Source of the DNA: Legionella clemsonensis
GTDB taxonomy: Bacteria; Pseudomonadota; Gammaproteobacteria; Legionellales; Legionellaceae
DNA length: 64,000 bases
Assembly (NCBI RefSeq): GCF_002240035.1
Contig: NZ_CP016397.1
Coordinates: forward strand, 2,010,501-2,074,500
Direction: 5' to 3'
The position numbers and the translations under genes were made by a program. Shown here one piece after another: positions 9,256 to 18,180 of the stretch (positions within the stretch are counted from its first letter, which is position 1; each line of letters opens with the position of its first letter). The notes beneath the pieces are model-generated. The model was not told where the DNA came from. It saw nothing but the letters and a program-made list of their open reading frames with translations, and made no database searches.

Positions 9256-10570
9256 ACTTTCAAAAAAACTTCCCGCTACTTCTGGCAAGCCAATAATAAC
9301 CAATGCGTTATTAGCAGGTTTTGGTATTCTTATTTTTTTTATTGGCGGCTTTCTTCTTTGGTCACTCCTTTTTCCTTTGGATTCAGCTGCAGTGGCTAAT
9401 GGGAAATTCGTGGTTCAATTCCAGCACAAAACTATTCAGCATATGGAAGGCGGCATTATTGAGAAAATTTTTATTAATGAAGGTTCGGTTGTCAAAGAAA
9501 ATACGCCGCTTATTAAATTACAAGACACGCAGGCAAAAATTACTCTGCAACTGCTGCAAGTGCAGGTTTGGGAAAATTTAGCAGCTGAATCGCGCATTTT
9601 TGCTGAATTAAACAATGATCAAAAAGTAGTTTTTCCTGAAGAATTGATGAAACATGCTTCTGATCCTAAAGTGCAAAAGATTATTCAAGGCCAGGAAAAA
9701 TTATTTACCGCCGCAGTAAATAGTTATGAAGGACAAACTAAAGTGCTCAATCAGCGGATTGATCAACTTAACAAGGAAATTGCCAGTCTCGAAGCCCAAG
9801 TTCAATCAGAAACGGAACAATTAAAACTTATTGATGAGGAAATTGAAGCCGTCGCTTATCTTGAAGCTCGAAAACTCATCGATCGTCCCCGTTTATTAGC
9901 CTTAAAACGCGAAGCAGCCCGACTTAGTGGGAATCGGGGTGAACATTTAGGTTTAATAGCAAAAGCACATCAAGCGATAGGTGAAACAAAATCACAAATC
10001 TATACATTGATGGAAACGCGCCGGAAAACCCTGTTAGAAGAGCTTCGCCTTACCCAACAGAAACTAGCCGATGTCATGGAAAAGTCTAAAGCAGCGGAAG
10101 ATGTTCTGTATAGAACATTAATTGTTGCTCCTCAAGCAGGTACAGTCATTGGTCTTAAAAAACATACCATTGGTGGAGTTATTACACCTGGCCAGGAAGT
10201 GTTGGATATTATCCCCTCCGGTGACCAGTTGGTCATTGAAGCCGAGATTAATCCCGTGGATATCAATATTGTTAGACCTGGTCTGAAAGCCAAAGTTCAT
10301 TTAACAGCCTACAAGCAACGAAATACGCCCACACTGGAAGGAACAGTCACCCATATCTCTGCCGATATTTTTAAAGATGAGGCCACCCAGCAACAATTTT
10401 ATAAAGCTCGTATCGCTCTGGATAAGAATCAGTTAGCAAATCTACCGCATATTGAGTTATATCCAGGGATGCCTGTTCAGGTTTTGATTATTACTGAAAA
10501 AAGAACCGCTTTTGAGTATCTGGTAACTCCACTTGAAGAGAGCTTTAGAAAAGCATTTCACGAAGAATAA
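9248..10570 (+). CDS. HlyD-family periplasmic adaptor of type I secretion system
   Basis: About 440 residues from the ATG used here, which follows AGGAGG at 9233-9238 and overlaps the ABC-transporter gene by eight bases. A longer in-frame start 96 bases upstream is less likely. One N-terminal membrane helix (LAGFGILIFFIGGFLLWSLL) is followed by a lipoyl-like half-motif (KTIQHMEGGIIEKI). A long periplasmic coiled-coil hairpin (about 130-290) and the second lipoyl half with a beta-barrel (VIGLKKHTIGGVITPGQEV) complete it. It should bridge the inner-membrane exporter to a TolC-type channel, which is not encoded here. Confidence 0.92.
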   Translation: MDELSKKLPATSGKPIITNALLAGFGILIFFIGGFLLWSLLFPLDSAAVANGKFVVQFQHKTIQHMEGGIIEKIFINEGSVVKENTPLIKLQDTQAKITLQLLQVQVWENLAAESRIFAELNNDQKVVFPEELMKHASDPKVQKIIQGQEKLFTAAVNSYEGQTKVLNQRIDQLNKEIASLEAQVQSETEQLKLIDEEIEAVAYLEARKLIDRPRLLALKREAARLSGNRGEHLGLIAKAHQAIGETKSQIYTLMETRRKTLLEELRLTQQKLADVMEKSKAAEDVLYRTLIVAPQAGTVIGLKKHTIGGVITPGQEVLDIIPSGDQLVIEAEINPVDINIVRPGLKAKVHLTAYKQRNTPTLEGTVTHISADIFKDEATQQQFYKARIALDKNQLANLPHIELYPGMPVQVLIITEKRTAFEYLVTPLEESFRKAFHEE

Positions 10571-10724
10571 AAAGTACTAAAATTAGCTTGACTAGCCTCA
10601 CAAGTGTACTAAACTTGTACAATCAGAGCTTCTTATCTCGCGATAAAAATAGGGATATCGCCTAAGGAAAGCAGCAGGCGTCATAAGTGATTATTGGCAA
10701 ATGTTGCGCCTTAGGAGACTAGCG

Positions 10725-13637
10725 ATGAACTTCTTAATGTTAAAACTCATTGAAACCCTCTCTGCAGTAGCTGCTAAATTAACGGGTACGGCCCAGGCAA
10801 AACTTCTCGAAGTCATTCAAAAATTAGCTGATCAATTTGGTATTGATCTCGATCCTGACTTTGTATCGATTAGTGGTGAGGCAGTACAAAATCAAACCTT
10901 AACGGCTGATTTAACCAATGTTGATTTCGATGATGGTTCTGGTTTTCAATTTCAATGGCAGGCAGACGGACAGGATATTCTTGACGCCATTCAACAAAGC
11001 TATACATTAACCCAAGATGATGTGGGTAAACAAATCAGTTTGGTAGTCACCTACACGGACGTCAATGGCAATACAGTCTCACTTACTTCGGAAGCAACCA
11101 TTGAGGTTGCCAATGTTAATGATGCTGTAACTGGTAATGTTGTAATCGATGGAATCGCTGAACAAGGGCAAACGCTTATAGCAAATACGGAAGAACTTGA
11201 AGATTTGGATGGATTAGGTGAATTTTCTTATCAATGGTTTGCTGATGGTGTTGCCATCGCAGGTGCTGATGCTGCTAATTATACCTTAACACAGGCAGAC
11301 GTCGGCAAAATTATTACTGTGGCTGTTAGTTACACCGATGGTTATGGTACTCAAGAAAGCGTGGTTTCTGCTCAACCTACAGCAGAAGTGGCTAACGTTA
11401 ATGATCTTCCACAAGGAGCAGTGACTATTGATGGGCTGATTGATGGTGTGGCCTATGAAGATCAAACACTGGTAGCCAATGTAAGCTCTATTAGTGATGC
11501 AGATGGCCTGGGAGAATTCACTTACCAATGGTATGCTGATAATGTGGCTATCGCGGGCGCCACTGCCGCCAGTTACACACTAAGTCAGGCTGATGTAGAT
11601 AAAGTGATCAGAGTAGAGGTAAGCTATACCGATGGATACAATACCTTTGAGCAACTTACATCCGCAGCTACAGCCGCTGTGGTCAATGTCAATGATGCGG
11701 CTCAGGGTGTAGTAGAAATCCTAGGTGAGGCAAAAGTAAATCAAATCCTGACAGCCTATACTGCTGAGATCAGTGATGAAGATGGTCTGGGTGATTTTAC
11801 TTATCAATGGTTTGCCAATAATGTGGCTATCGACGGTGCCACTGAAGCCAATTATACCTTAACTGCAAACGACCTAGGCAAGTTGATTAGCGTTCAGGTG
11901 AGTTATGTTGATGGCTACAATACCCTCGAAACACTAACCTCAGAGCCTACGACCGTAGTTGTTTCCGATGTTGATCTTTACATTCCCGATAATTCAGCAC
12001 CGCTTGTTCTTGATAGTAGCGGGATTTGGGCCAATGGAGAACTTCAGGATTCCTCTATACAGACTATTCAAACGGGTGAAGCCAATGATTATCTAGTGGT
12101 TAATGCCATCATTAATGGTCTGACAATCGATTTGGGAGAAAATGGAGATAATACCGACATTGATGTGGTGGATATCTCTAATCTTCACGGTACCACTTAT
12201 ACGGCAAGCTCAGGAACTTTGACGGATGGACAAGGAAATAGTCTTACTCTTAGCAACATTGAAACCATTCGTCTGGATACCGAAGCAACCACCGTTATTT
12301 TAGACCAAGGTGGTGATTATAAGTTTATTTTTGCTGCCAACGCGAATGATTATACCAATAACGACCCTACCACAATAAAAATGATTGAAGGCACAGGACA
12401 AACCAATGTTAGTTTATTTTATGAAGCCTATACCGCTGAAAATGCTCCCACACTGAGTGGTATTCAAAAAGTAAACCTGGAAATGGAGTTTAATGATCAG
12501 GGCCCAAATGTCGATAACATAGCCGAGCTTGATTTTGCAAATGGTACTTATTCCTTTAATGCCACAGCAATTGAATACGGCTTAATTGCTGCTCTTATTG
12601 CCGTAGCAATTCTTAACGGTACTTTTAACACACCTGAATTTAATAATCAACTTGCAGAATTTTTTGAAGCTCTATCGCCTCCTGAGGAAGAACCTAGTAC
12701 AAGTACGCATTTGTTTACTGGCGAAACCAAAATTACCTTAACCTCAAACTTTATTAACTCAATTGATGATGACACCAGCGTTACTGCCAAAGTAACAGGA
12801 TTGCGTGATAGCACGGTAACTATTCGGGATGCCTCCGATCCTTCACACACTACCGACTATAGAGCCTGGACGATCGTTGATAATCAAACAGACGTTAGAG
12901 CAGTAGCTGATTTAACGGGGGTTCAAACTCGACAGGCAACTCCTGAAGATCCAACTCCGTCTCCTGAGCTAGCTTCACTTCATTTAACTTGGGACGGTGT
13001 TGCTAATGATAATGTCGGACGTTTTTTACTAAATTCAATAAACATCAACGGCGAGGCTACCTCCAATACCCACGTATTTTATGGCTTTAGTGAAGGCAGA
13101 TTGTCCGCAGCCGATGATCGAGCTACCATACAATCGCTTGGTCTTAATGATTCCGAGCGTTATTTAGACCTTGGTGAAAATGCTGATAATACCGACCATG
13201 ATGTTCTTGATTTAAGTGGCCTTGCTGCTGGAGTTAATTTCAATGCCAGTACCGGTGTCTTGTCCAGCGCTGGAAAATCATTAAATGTATTAAATGTTGA
13301 GGAAATTATTGGCACTAATCATGACGATATCCTTGTAGGGAATAGTGACAATAATGTAATTAATGGGGGTGCAGGTAATGATATCATCGATGGTGGTGCA
13401 GGTGATGATATTTTAACGGGTGGTGAAGGTGCCGATACCTTTATATTCGGTCCTGGATATGGCCATGATGTGATTACTGATTTCGTACTCGGGTATGATT
13501 TCTTAGAAATTAATCCCGATTTAGGACCTGCTGCTCTTATTGAATACGTTAACAATAATACGGTTTTCCATTACGATGACGGCAGCAAACTAACTTTACT
13601 GGGCGTAAACATACTTGGTGATGAATATATGGGCTAA
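10725..13637 (+). CDS. RTX protein with four Ig-like repeats, putative type I secretion substrate
   Basis: About 970 residues; the ATG at 10725 is preceded by TAGGAGA, so the start 24 bases upstream is not preferred. After a short helical N-terminus come four repeats of about 95 residues, up to about residue 420. Each contains a version of DGLGEFTYQW, the core of Ig-like/cadherin-like modules seen in RTX adhesins. A middle region without recognised folds follows. Near the C-terminus (about 871-910) glycine-rich nonapeptides such as NGGAGNDIIDGGAGDD would bind calcium. The uncleaved C-terminal tail is the expected secretion signal. Position directly after the exporter and adaptor genes supports substrate status. 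Catalytic residues were not seen; adhesin is more likely than enzyme. Confidence 0.85.
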   Translation: MNFLMLKLIETLSAVAAKLTGTAQAKLLEVIQKLADQFGIDLDPDFVSISGEAVQNQTLTADLTNVDFDDGSGFQFQWQADGQDILDAIQQSYTLTQDDVGKQISLVVTYTDVNGNTVSLTSEATIEVANVNDAVTGNVVIDGIAEQGQTLIANTEELEDLDGLGEFSYQWFADGVAIAGADAANYTLTQADVGKIITVAVSYTDGYGTQESVVSAQPTAEVANVNDLPQGAVTIDGLIDGVAYEDQTLVANVSSISDADGLGEFTYQWYADNVAIAGATAASYTLSQADVDKVIRVEVSYTDGYNTFEQLTSAATAAVVNVNDAAQGVVEILGEAKVNQILTAYTAEISDEDGLGDFTYQWFANNVAIDGATEANYTLTANDLGKLISVQVSYVDGYNTLETLTSEPTTVVVSDVDLYIPDNSAPLVLDSSGIWANGELQDSSIQTIQTGEANDYLVVNAIINGLTIDLGENGDNTDIDVVDISNLHGTTYTASSGTLTDGQGNSLTLSNIETIRLDTEATTVILDQGGDYKFIFAANANDYTNNDPTTIKMIEGTGQTNVSLFYEAYTAENAPTLSGIQKVNLEMEFNDQGPNVDNIAELDFANGTYSFNATAIEYGLIAALIAVAILNGTFNTPEFNNQLAEFFEALSPPEEEPSTSTHLFTGETKITLTSNFINSIDDDTSVTAKVTGLRDSTVTIRDASDPSHTTDYRAWTIVDNQTDVRAVADLTGVQTRQATPEDPTPSPELASLHLTWDGVANDNVGRFLLNSININGEATSNTHVFYGFSEGRLSAADDRATIQSLGLNDSERYLDLGENADNTDHDVLDLSGLAAGVNFNASTGVLSSAGKSLNVLNVEEIIGTNHDDILVGNSDNNVINGGAGNDIIDGGAGDDILTGGEGADTFIFGPGYGHDVITDFVLGYDFLEINPDLGPAALIEYVNNNTVFHYDDGSKLTLLGVNILGDEYMG

Positions 13638-13651
13638 TAAAGCAGTAAAAA

Positions 13652-13679
13652 ATAAAAGCGCTTAAAAAGCGCTTTTATT
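13652..13679. terminator. Bidirectional Rho-independent terminator
   Basis: Stem AAAAGCGCTT-aaa-AAGCGCTTTT followed by ATTTT, with a matching A/T run on the other side. It lies between the convergent RTX gene and dnaE and can serve both. Confidence 0.8.
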
Positions 13680-13684
13680 TTCTC

Positions 13685-16600
13685 TTAATAACTCAAACCC
13701 ACACTCTCCTCACCCAGCAACTCCTCCAAGGTCATCAGCAATTTATCGCTGGGAACAACCCGCCACTGCTCACCTAAATTAAGCGTCGCTTTAGCCGCAT
13801 CCCCTGAGTAACGCACTTGAACCACACACTCCCCTGCATTGGCCTTGAGTATCGATTGCAAGGCAGGAATAAAACTCTCTTCTTTTTTAGCTAAATCGAT
13901 TGTTAGGCATTTGGCAAACCGGGTACGCGCCTCATCGACGCTATAAAGTTGACTGGCGGTCATTTTAATGCCGCCACTGTACTCATCCGGGGCAATTTCT
14001 CCTTCCACAATAAGCATTTCACCGATCTGAACGTTGATCTGTTGAGCTTCGTAGACTTCGGAAAAAACAACCACATCCAGTTTATTGGTAGAATCTTCCA
14101 ATCTTATAATGGTTAATTTTTTCCCTCGCTTGGTCATCACCCGCCGCAAGGAAATCACCAAACCACAAACACAGGCTTTTTTTGACGTACCTGGATTTAA
14201 TCGGGCAATGGGAGTTACAACAGCATTAAACTCCTGACAATATTGACTTGCAGGATGGCCGGTTAAATACAAACCCAGCGTTTCTTTTTCACCGCTTAAT
14301 CGCATCCTGTCAAGCCATGGCTTACATTCCACATAGTCTTCCTGATTACTTGCTTCTTCCAGCATGGAAAACAAATCGGTCTGGCCACTGTTTTGATTTT
14401 GATGCGCTTTGTCCGCCATCTTTAATGCCTTGTCAAGGGAGGCAAACAATACAGCCCGCTCAACGCCCCAACAATCCATGGCACCACTTTTAATTAACGC
14501 TTCCAAAACTCGCCGATTGACCTTGCGCAAATCCATGCGCTGACAAAAACTGAATAAACCTGAATAGCCACCTCCTCGTTGCCTTTCTTCAACGATGTAA
14601 TTGATAGCCGTCTCCCCTACTCCTTTAATAGCACCCAAACCATAAAGAATCGTCTTGTCATCAGCGACAGTGAACTGGTAACAGGATTGATTAATTGCCG
14701 GCGGTAAAACCTTCAACTGCATTTGCACACATTCATCAATAAAGGTAACAACTTTATCCGTATTATCCATATCGGATGACATCACTGCTGCCATAAAGGC
14801 AGCGGGATAATGGGCTTTTAGCCAAGCGGTTTGATAGGCCACCAGCGCGTAAGCAGCGGAATGAGATTTATTAAATCCATAGCCTGCAAATTTTTCCATC
14901 AAATCAAAAATATAAGTAGCCGTTTCCTCAGCTACCCCGCGGGCAGTAGCTCCTTCCGTGAAGATAGCCCGTTGTTTTGCCATTTCCTCAGGTTTTTTCT
15001 TGCCCATCGCGCGACGTAAGAGGTCAGCGCCACCCAAGGTATAATTCGCCAAAACCTGAGCGATTTGCATGACCTGTTCCTGATATAAAATAACCCCATA
15101 GGTGGGTTTTAAAATGGGCTCCAAGTCAGGATGTGGGTATTCTACTTTGGCACGTCCATGTTTACGGTCAATGAAGTCATCCACCATACCCGACTGCAAA
15201 GGCCCTGGTCTAAATAAAGCCACCAAAGCAATAATGTCTTCAAAACAATCCGGTTGCAGGCGATGGATTAATTCTTTCATCCCACGTGATTCCAACTGAA
15301 AAACCGCTGTGGTCTGACAAGCCATTAACAATTCGAAGGTTTTTTTATCATCCGTGGGAATCAGAGAGATATCGATTGGCTCCTCTCCTTGCGCCAGTTG
15401 CTGTTTGTTGATGATGGCTAATGCCCAATCAATGATGGTTAATGTTCTTAAGCCTAAAAAGTCGAATTTAACTAATCCAGCAGCCTCAACATCGTCTTTA
15501 TCAAACTGACTAACTAACTGAGTGGAGCCTTGTTCACAGTAAATGGCCGTGAAATCCGTTAATTTTGAGGGCGCGATGACCACGCCTCCGGCATGTTTAC
15601 CGGCGTTACGTGTAATTCCCTCAAGCTTTAAGGCCAAATCAATTAATTCTTTAACGTCCTCTTCTTCTTCATAACGTCGCTTTAACTCTTCTTCATCTTC
15701 AAGCGCCTTGCTTAATGTCATGCCGATTTCAAAAGGGATTAATTTGGCAATTTTATCCACAAAACCATAAGGATGGCCAAGCACTCGCCCGACATCACGT
15801 ACAACTGCTTTTGCTGCCATCGTACCGAAAGTTATAATCTGTGACACGCTCTGGCGGCCATACTTTTCGGCAACGTAGTCGATGACCCTGTCGCGCCCTT
15901 CCATGCAAAAATCAATATCAAAATCAGGCATGGAAACGCGCTCGGGATTTAAAAAACGCTCGAAGAGTAACTCATACAGTAATGGATCCAAATCGGTAAT
16001 TTTTAAAGCGTAAGCCACCAGAGAACCCGCCCCGGATCCTCTTCCTGGCCCTACAGGTACACCATTTTGTTTAGCCCATTGAATAAAATCAGCCACAATA
16101 AGAAAGTAGCCGGGAAATCCCATGTTATTGATTACATCCAACTCTATCTGCAAGCGTTGATCGTAAGGCTGACGCAGGCTGGCTATTTCTTCTGGTGATT
16201 TGGCACGAAAGATTTGTTGTAACCGCTCCTCCAGACCTTGTCTTGATAAATCTGATAAATAGTTCTCAACCGTTGAACCTTCGGGAATGGGAAAATTAGG
16301 TAAATAGTTGTTGCCCAAATCAAGCTTTACGGTGCAGCGCTTGGCAATTTCAACCGTATTTTCCAAAGCCTGAGGCAAGTCTTTAAATAATTCGACCATC
16401 TCATCAGCAGAGCGAAGATACTGCTGCGCACTATAAAGTTGCTGTCGGCGTGGATCGGCCAGAGTATAGCCTTCATGGATGCAAACACGTGCCTCGTGCG
16501 CTTCATAATCCTCTTTTTGCAGAAAGCGCACATCATTCGTTGCAACCAGCGGTAAATTAAGCGCTTCGGCTAAACGAATAACCCGCTCATTGTATTCTGC

Positions 16601-17131
16601 CTCATCCGCCCGCCCGGTTCGCTGAATTTCCAGATAAAAACGATTGGGAAAACGTTTCATAAAGGATTCGGCTAAGGCATACGCAGTAGGTTCATCTTCT
16701 GCCAGTAATGCTTTTCCTATTGAGCCGAATCGCCCTCCGGACAAGGCAATTAAACCCTCTGCATAGTCTTCAATCCAGGTGTAATGGACTCTGGGCTGAC
16801 CCTGATATTGACCTTCTTGATACGCTTTAGACACCAGACGAGTCAAATTGCGATAACCTGTTTCATTTTGACACAACAACACCAGCGAAGTAACCTGTTC
16901 CGGATTATCAGGAGGGTGACAGGGTAAATCACTGCCTAAAATCGGTTTAATGCCTGCCTCCAGAGCCGCTTTAAAAACCTTAACCGCCGCAAACAGATTA
17001 CAATAATCAGTCACAGCAACGGCATTCATTCCTTTGCTGACGAGGGATTTCATGAGCGGTTTAATGCGCACTAACCCATCAACCATGGAAAATTCGGTAT
17101 GTACCCGCAAATGGACAAAACGCGATTTCAT
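13685..17131 (-). CDS. dnaE: DNA polymerase III alpha subunit
   Basis: The replicative polymerase catalytic subunit, about 1149 residues. The start MKSRFVHLRVHTEFS aligns with the usual DnaE N-terminus. In-frame starts at 17143 and 17188 exist and none has a good ribosome site. The PHP domain is at the N-terminus. The polymerase active-site motif PDFDIDFCMEGRD is intact, and FDFLGLRTLTIIDW carries the third catalytic Asp. Tandem helix-hairpin-helix and OB-fold regions complete the expected order, with length close to the E. coli protein. It is a single gene with no visible operon partner. Confidence 0.96.
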   Translation of the reverse strand: MKSRFVHLRVHTEFSMVDGLVRIKPLMKSLVSKGMNAVAVTDYCNLFAAVKVFKAALEAGIKPILGSDLPCHPPDNPEQVTSLVLLCQNETGYRNLTRLVSKAYQEGQYQGQPRVHYTWIEDYAEGLIALSGGRFGSIGKALLAEDEPTAYALAESFMKRFPNRFYLEIQRTGRADEAEYNERVIRLAEALNLPLVATNDVRFLQKEDYEAHEARVCIHEGYTLADPRRQQLYSAQQYLRSADEMVELFKDLPQALENTVEIAKRCTVKLDLGNNYLPNFPIPEGSTVENYLSDLSRQGLEERLQQIFRAKSPEEIASLRQPYDQRLQIELDVINNMGFPGYFLIVADFIQWAKQNGVPVGPGRGSGAGSLVAYALKITDLDPLLYELLFERFLNPERVSMPDFDIDFCMEGRDRVIDYVAEKYGRQSVSQIITFGTMAAKAVVRDVGRVLGHPYGFVDKIAKLIPFEIGMTLSKALEDEEELKRRYEEEEDVKELIDLALKLEGITRNAGKHAGGVVIAPSKLTDFTAIYCEQGSTQLVSQFDKDDVEAAGLVKFDFLGLRTLTIIDWALAIINKQQLAQGEEPIDISLIPTDDKKTFELLMACQTTAVFQLESRGMKELIHRLQPDCFEDIIALVALFRPGPLQSGMVDDFIDRKHGRAKVEYPHPDLEPILKPTYGVILYQEQVMQIAQVLANYTLGGADLLRRAMGKKKPEEMAKQRAIFTEGATARGVAEETATYIFDLMEKFAGYGFNKSHSAAYALVAYQTAWLKAHYPAAFMAAVMSSDMDNTDKVVTFIDECVQMQLKVLPPAINQSCYQFTVADDKTILYGLGAIKGVGETAINYIVEERQRGGGYSGLFSFCQRMDLRKVNRRVLEALIKSGAMDCWGVERAVLFASLDKALKMADKAHQNQNSGQTDLFSMLEEASNQEDYVECKPWLDRMRLSGEKETLGLYLTGHPASQYCQEFNAVVTPIARLNPGTSKKACVCGLVISLRRVMTKRGKKLTIIRLEDSTNKLDVVVFSEVYEAQQINVQIGEMLIVEGEIAPDEYSGGIKMTASQLYSVDEARTRFAKCLTIDLAKKEESFIPALQSILKANAGECVVQVRYSGDAAKATLNLGEQWRVVPSDKLLMTLEELLGEESVGLSY

Positions 17132-17324
17132 AGTAAAAGACATAAAAAATAATGAATGAACTGTACCGAAGTCAGTTCTTGAGAGCAAGTATTGATTTTT
17201 TAAAAAGTTAGTCGGGACTGGATACCGCGCCTTATGCCGGTATCCAAAGAGGTCATATTTTTAGCATAAAGCTTAAATCCTTGCGAAGCCTTATAGCCTA
17301 ATTTTCAGCCCCTATCATATCGAA

Positions 17325-17960
17325 TTATTCAAATTTTAGAGCAACTTTTTCAAGGTGACACTCTAAGGTAGATTTCTGGTTGCTTGCTGAAAAGAAACGT
17401 GTCCCATCTGCATAGATTGTCATGCTCTCATGAAACTCCACATAAGGGGATACACCTGCTTGAACTTTTTTAATCATCTCCTCCATTTTATCTTTCAACT
17501 CAGGATATTTATTAGCTATTTTTTTTAATCCACTAACCACACTTTGCTCAAGAAAACCATTATTTTCGGGAATCAAAACGCGCTCAAAAATAGATTGGTT
17601 TCTATGCATAAAAGTATGCGCAGTTTTCTTGCCATGATTGAAGCGTTCTTTCCGAACCGTATTTAATACCTCTGCCAGACAATTTAAAAATTCTTGCCTG
17701 TTTTCATTAAAGCCCTTCTTTCCCTTATCCTGAATTAATAAATCCAGCTTCGTATTACAATTCTTAACAGCCTTTTCTATTGCAGCTGTTAACGCTGTAT
17801 TTGTAAAATTTTGCCGCAGAGATTCATTTTTATACCAAAACTCATACCATTTAGATTGACGATGTTGCGTTTTATCCAGGTATTGAAACCCTTTTTTAAA
17901 TTCTTCAATGACTTCCCCCGTTAAAATCTTCTTTTCAATGACTTCGCGCATAAAAGGCAT
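17325..17960 (-). CDS. Uncharacterised helical protein
   Basis: A 211-residue protein with GGAGG seven bases before the ATG. It is mostly charged and helical, with no signal peptide or membrane segment. A Lys/Asn-rich middle (AEVLNTVRKERFNHGKK) is followed by a short C-terminal beta-like part (ESMTIYADGTRFFSA). No family is recognised. Its position next to an ankyrin-like candidate effector and its orphan character are compatible with an effector, which is inference only. Confidence 0.65.
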   Translation of the reverse strand: MPFMREVIEKKILTGEVIEEFKKGFQYLDKTQHRQSKWYEFWYKNESLRQNFTNTALTAAIEKAVKNCNTKLDLLIQDKGKKGFNENRQEFLNCLAEVLNTVRKERFNHGKKTAHTFMHRNQSIFERVLIPENNGFLEQSVVSGLKKIANKYPELKDKMEEMIKKVQAGVSPYVEFHESMTIYADGTRFFSASNQKSTLECHLEKVALKFE

Positions 17961-18180
17961 AAATAACTCCTCCGTAAAAAATGACGAGCTATCTTACCCG
18001 AATAGATTGAAGGTGCCTAATTACCTTGCCTTAAAATTAATCTTAATGAATATTACATTTACATTGGCTCGAATCACCAGAGAATGAGATGGGCATTTTT
18101 ACCCATATATCAAATAAAGGACTATCTGTAAAATATTTATTCTTTATGATTTTATTATTGAATAGCCAGCGGAGTAATTT

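Noticed and set aside
18030-18050. PmrA-like tandem site (CTTAAAATT and CTTAATGAA) upstream of the ankyrin-like gene
   Set aside because: Half-sites are one base too far apart for the usual spacing and lie about 130 bases from the start; AT-rich sequence gives such matches by chance.
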